From Serratia symbiotica (GTDB lineage: Bacteria > Pseudomonadota > Gammaproteobacteria > Enterobacterales > Enterobacteriaceae): a stretch of DNA of 64,000 nt. A program made the translations under genes and the position numbers. The notes beneath the pieces are model-generated. The model was not told the DNA's origin. It was given only the letters and a program-made list of their open reading frames with translations, and did not search any database. Numbering within the stretch: the stretch's first letter is position 1; the number at the start of each line of letters is the position of its first letter. The stretch is from NCBI GenBank assembly GCA_900155695.1, contig FUHL01000001.1, positions 682,001 through 746,000 on the forward strand, given 5' to 3'. This document shows, one piece after another, positions 11,237-24,235 of this stretch.

Positions 11237-11755
11237 TTAAAATGCAGTAGTGTCCTTAAATAGACCTACTTTAAGATCTCTAGCAGTATAAATAACCTGA
11301 CTATCAACTAGAACTTCACCATCAGCTACTCCCATAATTAACTTACGAGTAATCACGCGTTTAAAGTTAATACTATAAGTAATCTTTTGTGCTGTTGGAA
11401 GAACCTGACCAGTAAATTTAACTTCACCAACACCTAGTGCCCGCCCTTTGCCTTCACCACCGAGCCATCCGAGATAGAACCCCACTAACTGCCACATGGC
11501 ATCAAGACCAAGGCAACCTGGCATGACTGGATCGTCAATAAAATGGCAACCAAAAAACCACAATTCTTTATTGATATCAAGTTCAGCTTCTACATAGCCT
11601 TTATTATGACTACCACCATCTTCAGTCATTTTCACTACACGGTCTAGCATTAACATATTACCTGCTGGTAACGGCGGGGCACAAGTCCCAAATAGTTCAC
11701 CACGGCTAGATGCTTCAAGGTCTTCTTTTGTATAAAAGTTGCGTTTATCTATCAT
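11237..11755 (-). CDS. fabA: FabA, 3-hydroxydecanoyl-ACP dehydratase/isomerase
   Basis: Introduces the cis double bond at the C10 stage of type II fatty-acid synthesis, giving unsaturated membrane lipids. It has 172 residues, the family length. The hot-dog fold active-site pair is present: His71 in '[12 protein letters not shown]' and Asp85 in '[10 protein letters not shown]' (counting Met1). It lies 68 bases downstream of the Lon-like gene on the same strand, the E. coli ycbZ-fabA order. Retention suggests the symbiont still makes its own unsaturated fatty acids. Confidence 0.97.
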   Translation of the reverse strand: MIDKRNFYTKEDLEASSRGELFGTCAPPLPAGNMLMLDRVVKMTEDGGSHNKGYVEAELDINKELWFFGCHFIDDPVMPGCLGLDAMWQLVGFYLGWLGGEGKGRALGVGEVKFTGQVLPTAQKITYSINFKRVITRKLIMGVADGEVLVDSQVIYTARDLKVGLFKDTTAF

Positions 11756-11823
11756 GTTATCAAGCCGCCTAATTGTGATGAAGAACGTATTTTATCTAAC
11801 ACGAGCATGTCGAACAAGTGCGA

Positions 11824-13593
11824 TTAGGTTAGGTTGAAATAACTAAGCCAACGAAATAGCCATGGCCAACAGCGACGTTCTTGTGAATTTACCTTTTCAA
11901 TGCGGTCTCGAATAGCAGATAATAAATTAGGCTGTTGTGCATCAGAGTAAGTATACTCAGTAAGTAATACTAAAGCTTCCGCCACACTATTCACACTCCA
12001 TAAATGAAATTGTCCTTCACGGACTGCATTAACTACCTCTTGACGTAAACATAGATTGGACGCATTATTAGAGGGAAAAATAACACCTTGATTACCAGTT
12101 AGTCCACGGTGTAGACAAATTTTAAAGAAGCCTTCAACTTTTTCATTAATCCCGCCAATTGGTTGCACATTACCGAATTGATCAATAGAGCCAGTGACTG
12201 CAATTTGCTGTTTGATCGGTTTCTGTGAAAGAGCGCTCATTAAGGCACATAACTCCGCCAATGAAGCACTATCACCGTCTATTTCGCCATAAGATTGTTC
12301 AAATACGATTGAGGCAGAGAAAGGAAATGGATGTTCTAATTTAAGTTCGGAAATCAAAAAAGCTTGCATGATCATCATGCTTTTAGCATGGAGGTTACCG
12401 CCTAGCTCAGCTTTTCGTTCAACATCAGTTAATTCACCATCACCAAGGTAAACTACGCAACTTATACGTGATGGTTCTCCTAGACTACGCGGATAGCCTA
12501 GATAATCTAGCACAGATAGTCCGTTAATTTGACCAATTTTTTCACCTTCTGTTTCGATTAGGATGTGTCCTATTTCAATCTCGTATTGCATACGTTCGAC
12601 TAGATAACCTTCACGCCATTCACGTGCATTCATCGCAGATGTAATAGCGTTAGCTGTAATAACTTTTTCTTTAGTATATAACGTAGCTTCTGTAAGTTGC
12701 TGATGAATCCACAATGCAGATAATGGCAGCATGTTTTGATCCCCACTATAACGCACTGCATGCATAATTAATAATGGCCAAGCATCAGTAGATAATGCTG
12801 GTAATTTCTTATCTACAATGATGCTATTTACATAGCCACACCATTTTGACATGTCATGGATCTCTTTAAGTTGTAGAATATCTTCATATTCACCATATAT
12901 TGCTTGCTCACTAAGTTCTGGTTCAAGATCGCTAAAGCTGGCCAGTCCGTAAAGATCACCTACTATAATTAGACGCAGTTCTAGCGGTATAGGAGGAATG
13001 GCGATTGGTAATGGACGTGTTTCATCTAGAGAAATCCAGTAAAACTTTCGCTGGATAATCATCTGTTTTAACCTCAACCACAACAGTGGTTGAGTTAATA
13101 ATGCATGAACAGATAGCATTAGTACACCACCATTAGCTTGATGCACTAGACCAGGATGTAAGCTAATCTTATAATTATGGCATCGGACACAACCAAAAAG
13201 TTGTTCGGGCTCAACCCATTCCTGAAATACACATTTGCTTTTATTAAGAAAAGTTTCATATCCATGACTATTCGATTCAACACTAATTTTAGTGCTATTG
13301 ATCACATAATGAATATCTTGACTTACAGTATTATATGGGCGTAGTTGCTGAACTGCGTTAGCAATTAGTGCTAAATGTTCTTGTATTTCTTGTGCTTTAA
13401 TCAACATAAATCGCAATGGTGACTGTGGATTGCAAAATAGCGCCAGCGCATTTTCCAACCTGGGCTGTATAACTGCAAACGGCAAGGGTGTTAACTGAGA
13501 GGCAGTATCAAATACTTCCTGATAAGTAGTTACGTCTGGCAAAAGAGATTGCCATTTAAGTCGGTTATTAGTCAAAGTCTTATATACAATCAT
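11824..13593 (-). CDS. ycbZ: Lon-like AAA+ protease LonH/YcbZ
   Basis: 589 residues, against about 586 in E. coli. The N-terminal two thirds hold a degenerate AAA+ region without a clean Walker A. The C-terminal third is a Lon-type proteolytic domain with the Ser-Lys dyad: Ser in 'EIDGDSASLAELCALMSAL' and Lys in 'IGGINEKVEGFF'. The motif 'EPSRISCVVYLGDGELTDVE' is family-typical. It heads the ycbZ-fabA pair. No clear Shine-Dalgarno precedes the ATG. The cellular substrate is not known from the sequence. Confidence 0.92.
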   Translation of the reverse strand: MIVYKTLTNNRLKWQSLLPDVTTYQEVFDTASQLTPLPFAVIQPRLENALALFCNPQSPLRFMLIKAQEIQEHLALIANAVQQLRPYNTVSQDIHYVINSTKISVESNSHGYETFLNKSKCVFQEWVEPEQLFGCVRCHNYKISLHPGLVHQANGGVLMLSVHALLTQPLLWLRLKQMIIQRKFYWISLDETRPLPIAIPPIPLELRLIIVGDLYGLASFSDLEPELSEQAIYGEYEDILQLKEIHDMSKWCGYVNSIIVDKKLPALSTDAWPLLIMHAVRYSGDQNMLPLSALWIHQQLTEATLYTKEKVITANAITSAMNAREWREGYLVERMQYEIEIGHILIETEGEKIGQINGLSVLDYLGYPRSLGEPSRISCVVYLGDGELTDVERKAELGGNLHAKSMMIMQAFLISELKLEHPFPFSASIVFEQSYGEIDGDSASLAELCALMSALSQKPIKQQIAVTGSIDQFGNVQPIGGINEKVEGFFKICLHRGLTGNQGVIFPSNNASNLCLRQEVVNAVREGQFHLWSVNSVAEALVLLTEYTYSDAQQPNLLSAIRDRIEKVNSQERRCWPWLFRWLSYFNLT

Positions 13594-14680
13594 TAAAAGG
13601 GAAAATAGTGATTATACAAGAATAATTATAACTTGATATATGTAGTATAGTTATTGATAAAGAGTAGTGTCGTATCTTAAAGTCACTATATAAGCAGTCT
13701 GCAATATAATTTAAGCCTGTAAGTTACATAAACTTATATAGAACTTAATAATTGACTTGTATTGATAAATCTTGCTATAAAATTAAAGTCCATTGAAAAT
13801 TTCATTTCTCTATACCTGTTTGCTCTAAAACACATATACCTCACCGGATATACATGATATCTATTCCTAGTCTGCATTGTATATAGATTTTAGACATACT
13901 TCTCTCAAAAACAAGAAAAAATAAAATGCACATAATTTCTTTAATACAATATTATATAAATTACTGTTAATATATAAGATGCTGTTATTTTTGTATAATG
14001 GTCGATTATTAATATAGGAATTACCTAAAGTTTTGTAGAAGAGAAACGATACTTAATATTAAAAGATATATAATATATATTACTGATAGTTTTATATGAC
14101 CAATGAATGATATATTATAAAAATATAAATATACACTAATCATACTCACTTAATTTTATTAATTGTTTGTATTATATTACTGATTAGGGACTATATTAAA
14201 GGGCAATATGCCTTACCTCATACCTAACGTAAATTTTCAAATATTATTTATTCTTTTATAGCAATACGTTAGTATACCTGTCCCTTTATCATGCATGTTC
14301 AAGGCTAAAATAAAACGTGCATTACAGATCAATATAAAATACTTTATAATAAAGAAGTAATTTCTTATCCTATAATTAATAATATCACATGAAATATATA
14401 TACTGAAAATAGTGAAGTTACCTTGCTTATTTAGCCATGTTATTCTAGTGCTAGAACGCATTCATTTGATGAAGTAGTACACAAAATCACATTGTTAAAT
14501 TAACTAGTTATCATTAAATATATATAAATATTTTCTATAGTAATATATAAATTAAGTTATATCTACATTGGTTAAGTAAAGATTTAGATGTACATGCAAT
14601 AGTTAACTATTTAGTTTTAATAACTTTTAAGTTTAAATATATCTTAAAAATTAAGCTCTAATCAATATGCATGGCAGAAG
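13594..14680. other. A+T-rich gap, no gene recognised
   Basis: About 1.1 kb between the Lon-like gene and tRNA-Ala with no open frame of note and no fossil I could match (matP and ompA were tried by eye). The segment 13780-13900 is less A+T-rich than its surroundings and may be the youngest decayed part. Confidence 0.45.
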
Positions 14681-14756
<76 letters not shown>

Positions 14757-14811
14757 CAATACTATAAATGTATTGTACTTACCATGCTTTCATTATAAGC
14801 ATGCAATGTTA

Positions 14812-14842
14812 ATTATAATATGCAAGTTAATTACAATGTCAA
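14812..14842 (-). promoter_or_regulatory. Sigma-70 promoter for tRNA-Ala
   Basis: On the minus strand TTGACA (14842-14837) is followed after 16 bases by TATTAT (14820-14815), with TATAAT overlapping at 14817-14812. The tRNA starts about 55 bases downstream. The -35 box is perfect. Confidence 0.6.
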
Positions 14843-14931
14843 TAACTTAATATCATGCCTTATATGCATGACTAAAAAATTCTAAATTTGGCATATATAA
14901 AGATAAAAGATTTAATATATACCATTTTTGT

Positions 14932-16395
14932 CTAAAAATTCTTCCAAGGAGCAGTTTCACCGATACAGGTAAATAGGTCATTAACGCTTTTTTCTTTCTT
15001 AGCAATATAATCCAATGCCATATCAATACGCTTTACAGAACGAGCTTTTCCGATTGTATATACAGTAAGATCTATGGCCGGTGATACTCCACACCCTGTT
15101 ATCGCTACACGTAGAGGCATACCTAGTTCATTCATTCTAATACCTAACTTATCTATGGTATCTTGAAGAGCATCATGTACATTTTGTATAGTCCATAGAC
15201 TGATAGTTGCCAACTCATCACGGACTGTTTGTAATGGCTGTTTAGCTACTGATTGCAAATATTTATTGGCAGCAGTAGCGTTGAAATTGTGAAAGTCTTT
15301 ATAAAAATACCAGCAAGACTCAGCCATTTCTTTTAATGTCTTGCATCGCTTTCTAAGCAGCTTAACGATATCTTTTAATTGAGGACCATTATTGATTTGG
15401 ATCCCCATATTTATAATATGCCATTCTAGATATACTGCTACTTCTTCTGCTGGCATATGATTGATGTAGTAATGATTAAGCCATTGCAATTTCTCACTAT
15501 TAAAGGTACAGGCAGATTTATTAATCTTATCTAATGTAAAAAATGATTGTATTTCATCGATTGAGAATATTTCTTGATTACCATGAGACCAGCCAAGACG
15601 AACCAAATAATTCAATAATGTCTGTGGCAAATATCCATCATTTCGATACTGCATAACCCCGACTATACCATGCCGTTTAGACAATTTCTTTCCATCTTTG
15701 CCTAATATCATAGATACGTGTGCATATTTAGGTATTGGTGCACCTAGAGATTTTAAGATATTAATCTGACGTGGAGTATTGCTGATATGATCTTCACCAC
15801 GAATAACATGGCTAATCTCCATATCCCAGTCATCTACTACTACGCAGAAATTATAGGTAGGAGAACCATCTGTACGCCGGATGATTAAATCGTCTAATTC
15901 TTGGTTATTAAATATAATTTGGCCACGGATGATATCCTCAAAAATTACTAATCCTTTCTCTGGATTACGAAAACGCACTACATGAGATGGATCATCAGGG
16001 CATCTATATTGCTTATCACGACAATAAGCATCATAACGTGGCTTTTCACCATTTATTATTTGTTTTTCACGTAAGGCATCTAAACGTACTTTAGAGCAAT
16101 AGCATTTATAAGCTGTTCCCTGTAATAACATCTTATCGATTACTGCATTATAACGATCAAAACGCTTCGTTTGGAAATAAGGGCCCTCATCAAAATCTAG
16201 ATTCAACCAGCGCATGCTAGCTATAATTTCTTCAATCGCTTCTTGAGTAGAACGTTCTGAGTCAGTATCTTCGATACGTAGAATAAACTTTCCACCAGCT
16301 TTTCGGCTAAACAACCAAGAATACAGTGCAGTACGCACGCTGCCAAGGTGTAGATAACCGGTAGGACTAGGTGCAAAACGAGTTTTAATTTTCAT
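14932..16395 (-). CDS. gltX: GltX, glutamyl-tRNA synthetase
   Basis: Charges tRNA-Glu. The start at 16395 gives [19 protein letters not shown], matching the family. The open frame runs 20 codons further upstream to 16455, but that extension has no family counterpart. The class I HIGH motif is '[11 protein letters not shown]' and the KMSKS loop is '[10 protein letters not shown]'. '[20 protein letters not shown]' and '[11 protein letters not shown]' are intact. Length 487, against 471 in E. coli. The excess is a C-terminal tail after 'DYIAKKEKS' ending '[12 protein letters not shown]', possibly read-through of a lost stop. It is flanked by tRNA-Ala on the same strand and divergent tRNA-Val, the enterobacterial layout. 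Confidence 0.97.
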   Translation of the reverse strand: MKIKTRFAPSPTGYLHLGSVRTALYSWLFSRKAGGKFILRIEDTDSERSTQEAIEEIIASMRWLNLDFDEGPYFQTKRFDRYNAVIDKMLLQGTAYKCYCSKVRLDALREKQIINGEKPRYDAYCRDKQYRCPDDPSHVVRFRNPEKGLVIFEDIIRGQIIFNNQELDDLIIRRTDGSPTYNFCVVVDDWDMEISHVIRGEDHISNTPRQINILKSLGAPIPKYAHVSMILGKDGKKLSKRHGIVGVMQYRNDGYLPQTLLNYLVRLGWSHGNQEIFSIDEIQSFFTLDKINKSACTFNSEKLQWLNHYYINHMPAEEVAVYLEWHIINMGIQINNGPQLKDIVKLLRKRCKTLKEMAESCWYFYKDFHNFNATAANKYLQSVAKQPLQTVRDELATISLWTIQNVHDALQDTIDKLGIRMNELGMPLRVAITGCGVSPAIDLTVYTIGKARSVKRIDMALDYIAKKEKSVNDLFTCIGETAPWKNF

Positions 16396-16625
16396 GGTAG
16401 TCTTTACCTTTTTTATGCAAGGCATGTAGGAAGATAACCAATGGTTACTTAACATTTTTATATAAGTTGACGATATTATATTATTACAAGATTGATATCT
16501 TTGTTAAAGCCGCCATCTATTGAGTGTTATATATGTGTATATACATAAATGTTTTCTTCCCATTGATGATAATACATCACTATGTCATTTCATACTAAAA
16601 TGCTTAAATTATTTGTAATAAATAG

Positions 16626-16654
16626 TTGACTTAGTATCAGGTAAAATATATAAT
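16626..16654 (+). promoter_or_regulatory. Sigma-70 promoter for tRNA-Val
   Basis: TTGACT (16626-16631), a 17-base spacer, then a perfect TATAAT (16649-16654). The tRNA begins 16 bases after the -10 box, followed by GGGGGCG. This is the clearest promoter in the window. Confidence 0.8.
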
Positions 16655-16669
16655 TTTTATTGTATTTGG

Positions 16670-16742
16670 GGGCGATTAGCTCAATTGGTAGAGCATCTCC
16701 TTTACACGGAGAGGGTCGGCGGTTCGATTCCGTCATCGCCTA
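16670..16742 (+). tRNA. valT: tRNA-Val(TAC)
   Basis: Cloverleaf with acceptor GGGCGAT/ATCGCCT, anticodon arm TCTCC-TTTACAC-GGAGA (anticodon TAC) and T-arm GGCGG-TTCGATT-CCGTC. It is divergent from gltX, where E. coli carries the valU-valX-valY-lysV cluster. Only one Val gene and no Lys gene remain. The first acceptor pair is G1-U72, and the three bases after the discriminator A are TCA, not CCA. Confidence 0.95.
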
Positions 16743-16745
16743 TCA

Positions 16746-17497
16746 TAATTATATTAAATTAATTGTTTATTAATATTAATAATATGAAAGGTTGCTTAAA
16801 TAAAATTTAACTTTTATTATTTTAAGCATATACTTAAACGTGAGTTTAATACTGAATTTTATTCTTTATATATATTAAATATATCGAAAAATATATTAAA
16901 AGCAAGAGTAGAATCTACATCTCCCTAGCCACCTATAGTAGCATTTATTGTAAAATATAATCTATTGGTATGAATATTTTTTTAATTCTTGTATATTAAA
17001 TATTTATTTAACTAATGCAAGATTAAGGAATAGTCTGAATGGAATTATATTATATAGACTATTGATCTATAGAAATAAAAATATTAGTGACGATACAATA
17101 AGGTTACTAAAAATAAAAGTGATTCATCATGTGACTTATAAGACAATCAAAATAATCATAATACATCAAGACGATTATATCACTGCACTTGCAACTTAAC
17201 TATAGCTATTAAAAGTTTATTAGCGATACTGAGCAAAGTCTCCTACATAATCAAGTATTCTACTTATATATAGGTTTAAATAAAAAGACCTTTAATATAT
17301 ATTGCGTAATAACTAAAGATTATTTGCATAGTCTGTTATCTTGTGACAGGGCGTCAATATTTCATACCGTTTCGAGTGACGAGTAAAATATAGCTCGTAT
17401 AGATATTACGCTACGAGGTAGATTAAATATTTAAAAAATATTCTAAAATTAAATTAAAAATTAATAATTTCATATTATCTATTGTTCATAAATTAAT
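16746..17497. other. Gap, no gene recognised
   Basis: About 750 bases. In E. coli menA and rraA follow hslU. I tried both on the minus strand without a convincing match. Positions 17340-17430 are less A+T-rich than the rest and could be the last trace of a gene. Confidence 0.4.
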
Positions 17498-17518
17498 ATA
17501 CCTCTTAGAAAGAGGTAT
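17498..17518 (-). terminator. Hairpin ending the hslV-hslU transcript
   Basis: ATACCTCTT (17498-17506) and AAGAGGTAT (17510-17518) pair perfectly around a 3-base loop, 57 bases beyond the hslU stop. The following minus-strand bases are A/T-rich but not a pure T tract. Confidence 0.6.
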
Positions 17519-17574
17519 GTCAAAGCATCTTGATTTTATATATATAAATAACTGACAAAATAATAATTAAGTGA

Positions 17575-18909
17575 TCATAGGATAAATCGACTCAAATCTT
17601 CATCTGCAACTAATTCATCTAAATGACTATGTACATAGTCTGCATCGATTGTAATCGTTTGACCCTTAATTTCACTCGCATCGTAAGAAATATCTTCCAT
17701 AAGACGTTCTAATACAGTATGTAAACGGCGAGCGCCGATATTTTCAGTATTTTCGTTAACTTGCCATGCAGTTTCAGCGATATGACGTATGCCGTCAGTA
17801 GTAAATTCAATATTGACCCCTTCGGTACCCAATAGCGCTTTATATTGCTCAGTCAGTGAAGCACTTGGTTCAGTGAGTATACGTTCAAAATCTGTAGTAG
17901 TTAGCGCTTGTAATTCAACACGAATTGGCAAACGGCCTTGTAATTCCGGGATTAAATCCGAAGGATTTTCTGTCTGGAAGACACCAGAGGCGATAAACAA
18001 AATATGATCAGTTTTCACCATCCCGTGTTTAGTAGAAACAGTACATCCTTCTACCAATGGTAAAAGGTCACGTTGTACACCTTCACGTGATATGTCCGGA
18101 CCAGAAATTTGGTTACCTCTCTTGCAAATTTTATCAATCTCATCAATAAAGACTATACCATTTTGCTCAACTGCCTCGATGGCCTGTTCTTTTAACTCTT
18201 CTGGATTAACTAACTTACTAACTTCTTCTTCTAGCAATAACTTAAAGGCTTCTTTAATCTTTAGTTTACGAGATTTTTGCTTTTGGCTACCCAAATTCTG
18301 AAATATCGATTGTAATTGATGAGTCATTTCTTCCATGCCAGGAGGTGCCATTATTTCTACATTCATTGGTATTGCGGCTAAATCAAGCTCGATCTCTTTT
18401 TCATTCAGTTGGCCTTCGCGTAATTTTTTACGAAAAGTCTGACGAGTTGCTGATGGCTCCTTATTCTCTTCTAACTGGGTCCAGTTATTCTTCGCTGGAG
18501 GGATGAGTACATCAAGAATACGTTCTTCAGCTAATTCTTCAGCATAAGCACGATTGTTCTCTATTGATTGCATACGTACTATTTTAATTGCAGCATCAGT
18601 TAAATCACGGATGATAGAGTCAACTTCTTTACCTACATAGCCAACTTCTGTAAATTTTGTCGCTTCAACTTTTATGAATGGTGCATTGGCAAGTTTCGCT
18701 AAACGGCGGGCAATTTCAGTTTTACCGACCCCCGTCGGACCAATCATCAAAATATTTTTTGGCGTTATTTCATGACGCAGCATATCATTAAGCTGCATCC
18801 GGCACCAGCGGTTGCGTAGGGCAATAGCAACAGCACGCTTGGCCTTATTTTGCCCAATGATATGACTGTCTAACTCGCTGACGATCTCCCGCGGAGTCAT
18901 TTCAGACAT
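17575..18909 (-). CDS. hslU: HslU, ATPase subunit of the HslUV protease
   Basis: AAA+ unfoldase that feeds substrates to HslV. 444 residues, family length. Walker A is '[13 protein letters not shown]' (about residues 57-69), with '[13 protein letters not shown]' after it. An intermediate I-domain lies near residues 110-240, Walker B is '[11 protein letters not shown]', and arginine-rich '[19 protein letters not shown]' follows. The C-terminus 'EDLSRFIL' is the tail that docks into HslV. It starts 12 bases after hslV, so the two form one operon. Confidence 0.98.
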   Translation of the reverse strand: MSEMTPREIVSELDSHIIGQNKAKRAVAIALRNRWCRMQLNDMLRHEITPKNILMIGPTGVGKTEIARRLAKLANAPFIKVEATKFTEVGYVGKEVDSIIRDLTDAAIKIVRMQSIENNRAYAEELAEERILDVLIPPAKNNWTQLEENKEPSATRQTFRKKLREGQLNEKEIELDLAAIPMNVEIMAPPGMEEMTHQLQSIFQNLGSQKQKSRKLKIKEAFKLLLEEEVSKLVNPEELKEQAIEAVEQNGIVFIDEIDKICKRGNQISGPDISREGVQRDLLPLVEGCTVSTKHGMVKTDHILFIASGVFQTENPSDLIPELQGRLPIRVELQALTTTDFERILTEPSASLTEQYKALLGTEGVNIEFTTDGIRHIAETAWQVNENTENIGARRLHTVLERLMEDISYDASEIKGQTITIDADYVHSHLDELVADEDLSRFIL

Positions 18910-18921
18910 GGTATTTGATCC

Positions 18922-19452
18922 TTAAGCTTTAGAAGGCAATTCTTCAATAGAATAGATATGATTAGTAAAAATACAAATATCGCTAGCAATCTTTAGAGAC
19001 TTATCAATAATTTCTCTGGCATTTAATTGAGTGTTTTCTAACAGCGCACGTGCTGCAGCTTGGGCATATGGACCACCAGATCCGATAGCGATTAAATCAT
19101 TTTCAGGCTGAATTACATCACCGTTACCTGTAATGATTAACGAAGCCTGTTCATCGGCAATAGCTAATAATGCTTCAAGTTTTCGTAACATACGATCAGT
19201 GCGCCAATCTTTTGCCAATTCAACAGCAGCTTTTACTAGGTGACCCTGATTGATTTCTAATTTTTGTTCAAATAATCCAAAAAGTGTAAAAGCGTCAGCG
19301 GTCCCGCCAGCGAAGCCAGCAATCACTTTATCGTTATACAGACGACGTACTTTTTTGACATTACCCTTCATCACTGTATTGCCTAAGGTAGCCTGACCAT
19401 CACCGCCGATTACTACTTGCCCCTGGTGGCGAACACTTACTATTGTTGTCAT
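18922..19452 (-). CDS. hslV: HslV, threonine protease subunit
   Basis: Proteasome-like peptidase, 176 residues as in E. coli. After Met1 comes the nucleophile Thr2 in '[23 protein letters not shown]'. '[14 protein letters not shown]' and '[16 protein letters not shown]' are family-typical. Upstream lies ftsN and downstream hslU, the conserved enterobacterial order. Confidence 0.98.
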   Translation of the reverse strand: MTTIVSVRHQGQVVIGGDGQATLGNTVMKGNVKKVRRLYNDKVIAGFAGGTADAFTLFGLFEQKLEINQGHLVKAAVELAKDWRTDRMLRKLEALLAIADEQASLIITGNGDVIQPENDLIAIGSGGPYAQAAARALLENTQLNAREIIDKSLKIASDICIFTNHIYSIEELPSKA

Positions 19453-19558
19453 GAACAGATCCCAGTTGAATACAGAAAGAAACCTTTGTAGCTTTTTCTT
19501 ACTTAGAACAGCTTTCAGGTATATTAATAAAGATATATGGGGAGAAAGTTATCGTATT

Positions 19559-20380
19559 TCAACCCCTCACAGTACGAGTAATACAAGTCAAACTGCTAAT
19601 ATTGTGTAAGTAAGCGATCATTTTATCTACTCCTTCTCTACTTCTATAGAAGTTTAGCATAACACGATTCCATCCATCACGTCTGCTAATATGGCTTTCT
19701 ATACCATCTAATGCGAAGCGCGCACGGATAGTTTCCGCTTGATAAATATCCCGGAATGAACCACATTGTAGTATCCATTTTTGTTTATATCCTGTCTTTT
19801 TTATTTGTTTTAAACTACCCTTTTTTACTTCTGTCTGCGGTTTAATCGAATACTGCAATGGTATGCTAATCGCTCTATTATTTGTTAATTTGAGTGGTAA
19901 GACTACTGGCTGTTGATGTTCACTTTTATTATATTCGGTATTTTGTATAGAAGCTTTGTAATGAATGGCATTACTTTGTAATATAGGCTGCCACGCATTT
20001 TTATTTGTATTTTTCAGTATTTTTCTAGTCGGAGCAATGAGTTTAGTCTTAGTATTCAATTCATCATTAGTTATATCTGCAGATGACGTTTGAATATTTA
20101 TGTTATGATTTTCTAGCTCTTTAATATATCTCCAACGCTCTTTAGGTTTTTGTGGTATAATATTCCTTGTATGGCTGATTGGTTTTAACAACAACGGCAT
20201 ACCTTTCTGTTTTTTTTTCATGATGCAATAGATGCCAATAAAAACTAAGACCAATATTGTGCTAATAAGTCCTACTATTTTTTTAAAAAACTTAGCAGAT
20301 TTACGTTTTTTATAGTTTAATGTTTTTCGCCTATCGGCTCCTACCACGTGCCTACGGCTTACATAATCTTTTTTTGTCAC
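19559..20380 (-). CDS. ftsN: FtsN, division protein
   Basis: Late divisome activator, bitopic in the inner membrane. 273 residues, shorter than the E. coli 319. N-terminal cytoplasmic part 'MTKKDYVSRRH...KKRKSAKFFKK', one membrane segment about residues 32-52 (IVGLISTILVLVFIGIYCIM), then the periplasmic essential helix region 'QKPKERWRYIKELEN'. A variable linker has lost the Gln-rich stretch, and a C-terminal SPOR domain ('WILQCGSFRDIYQAETIRAR', 'GWNRVMLN') binds denuded glycan. Two Cys in the SPOR domain (CGSF and near the C-terminus) are kept. Confidence 0.93.
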   Translation of the reverse strand: MTKKDYVSRRHVVGADRRKTLNYKKRKSAKFFKKIVGLISTILVLVFIGIYCIMKKKQKGMPLLLKPISHTRNIIPQKPKERWRYIKELENHNINIQTSSADITNDELNTKTKLIAPTRKILKNTNKNAWQPILQSNAIHYKASIQNTEYNKSEHQQPVVLPLKLTNNRAISIPLQYSIKPQTEVKKGSLKQIKKTGYKQKWILQCGSFRDIYQAETIRARFALDGIESHISRRDGWNRVMLNFYRSREGVDKMIAYLHNISSLTCITRTVRG

Positions 20381-20679
20381 TATATTACGCTATGCCAGAA
20401 TTAAGTAATTAATCTACTATATTACTGAGTTATAAATGCTTAAACTCTGTTTTTTATGAATATCATTATTACTACTACATAATACACTGACTGTCTAATA
20501 AAAACGAGTCAATCCTAGATGCAAAAATAAATATCTGTATATATGTATACTAATGATGTATAAATAAACATATATATGCTCAATGTTATGCGTATAATCT
20601 TAAATTATTATTAGATCTCTCGATTATGTACTAATATACCTGCTCTTCGAGAGAGCATTTATAAATTCATAAAAAATCA

Positions 20680-20860
20680 AGGTTGCATAATTTGAAGTTT
20701 ATCAATTTTACTCTTATTTTCTTCACTCTTAGTTTTAGAAATCACAGAATTTATCTCTAGTTATAGAGTAAATTATGAATATGATTTTCACTTTAAATAC
20801 TCTGAAAAAATAACGGTAAATATTATTCATATAATATAGTAAGGAATGTCATCCATAATT
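20680..20860 (-). pseudogene. cytR: cytR fossil (LacI-family repressor)
   Basis: Minus strand near 20855 reads 'IMDDIPYYII', a stop, then 'IIFTVIFSEYL', in register with the CytR helix-turn-helix start 'TMKDVALKAKVSTATVSRAL'. 'VISKTKSEENKSKIDKLQIM' then parallels 'KVSQATRNRVEKAAREVGYL'. CytR lies between priA and ftsN in E. coli on the same strand. The rest of the gene is lost or unreadable, and only about 600 bases remain of the expected 1 kb. Confidence 0.42.
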
Positions 20861-20978
20861 TGTATCACTTCTAAACATAAATCATTTCTTTAGCATTATA
20901 AATATACCATTTATATTATATTCTTACACTATATTAGATTTATACGCTCATCTTTTAAACTTAACTGTACATTAGGCG

Positions 20979-23240
<2,262 letters not shown>

Positions 23241-23282
23241 TTAATTGCACAGCATATATAATGCTATATAATTAAATTTTTT

Positions 23283-23291
23283 TGGTATAAT
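23283..23291 (+). promoter_or_regulatory. Extended -10 promoter upstream of rpmE
   Basis: TGGTATAAT: an extended TGn followed by a perfect TATAAT at 23286-23291, about 84 bases before the rpmE ATG. No good -35 box is seen, as is usual for extended -10 promoters. The A+T-rich context raises the chance of a random match. Confidence 0.45.
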
Positions 23292-23374
23292 ATTTTCATT
23301 CGACATCTTATCCTTAACTACGTATAAGATCATAATAGTGCTGAATATTGATGTAGCTTGAACTGAGGTTTCCC

Positions 23375-23590
23375 ATGCAACAAAATATCCATCCAAAATA
23401 TGACCAAATTACTGCTCATTGCTCCTGTGGTAACATCATTAAAATTCGCTCTACTGCGGCACATGATCTACACCTTGACGTTTGTGAATCATGTCATCCT
23501 TTCTATACTGGCAAGCAACGTGGTGTTGCTAGTGGTGGGCGTGTAGATCGATTTAATAAGCGGTTTAGCTTGCCCGTTGTTGCTAAATAG
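23375..23590 (+). CDS. rpmE: Ribosomal protein bL31
   Basis: 71-residue large-subunit protein of the zinc-binding (C+) type. Cys16 and Cys18 (CSCGN) and Cys37 and Cys40 (CESC) are all present. '[11 protein letters not shown]' is the conserved C-terminal block. A GAGG Shine-Dalgarno lies about 8 bases before the ATG. It is divergent from priA as in E. coli. Confidence 0.98.
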   Translation: MQQNIHPKYDQITAHCSCGNIIKIRSTAAHDLHLDVCESCHPFYTGKQRGVASGGRVDRFNKRFSLPVVAK

Positions 23591-23609
23591 TAAATTTTAC
23601 TGCTTAAGA

Positions 23610-23636
23610 TGAAAGTGCATAGAAAGTGTGCTTTCA
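23610..23636 (+). terminator. Hairpin after rpmE
   Basis: TGAAAGTGCA (23610-23619) pairs with TGTGCTTTCA (23627-23636) over 10 bp, two of them G-U when written as RNA, with a 7-base loop. It lies 20 bases after the rpmE stop. The T tail is weak. Confidence 0.6.
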
Positions 23637-23639
23637 TTA

Positions 23640-24235
23640 TGCAATCTTATTAATTATTTATTAACTATTTAACGTACTTTTAGTAAATTACTGTAAATTT
23701 TTACTTAATAACAGATCAATTCATTGAGAACATTTCTCACTTTTAATCGAGTAGATAATATAATATTTATTATCTTATTTTTATAGAGCATATGCACTTA
23801 CTTTTATATTATGTAATACATTTTATTTATTAACAAAATAACAAAATTGTTTTTATATGATAATACCTTTATATTCAATGTGTTGACCAAGTCAATATAT
23901 TTATATTAAATAATAAAATAGCACAACTATAAATTATCATTTATATTTTCATCAATTTTGATTATATACACTATGCTATATTATGAAGCTCATATTGTGT
24001 ATATTTTATACAAAGATTATAATATATTATTATATTTTTTATAAAATCATAAGAATCTTGATATATTTTTTTAAAATTCTGTTTTTCCTATTGCAATCTG
24101 ATTCAAGATTATTGTTTGATAATTAATATTAATTCACTTACTATATTTTTATGTTGTTTTAAACATGTTGTGAAGGAGTATTGAAGATGTTATGTGTTTT
24201 TTTGATATGATAAAAAGTTTTTTAATTAAGGACCA
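23640..24235. other. A+T-rich gap where metJ would lie
   Basis: In E. coli metJ sits between rpmE and metB on the opposite strand. No metJ match could be read here. Extremely A+T-rich, no RNA or repeat noted. Confidence 0.4.

Noticed and set aside
14237-14461. 74-codon frame upstream of tRNA-Ala
   Set aside because: No resemblance to a family, no ribosome-binding site, spacer-like composition.
16750-17495. menA or rraA fossil downstream of hslU
   Set aside because: No continuous run of similarity in any frame.
17789-18301. Open frames on the + strand opposite hslU
   Set aside because: They are antisense to an intact conserved gene and show no family resemblance.
20614-20656. 8-bp inverted repeat TCTCTCGA/TCGAGAGA and overlapping GCTCT hairpin in the cytR gap
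   Set aside because: Long 23-base loop, no T tract and no nearby gene end; probably chance or an old operator.
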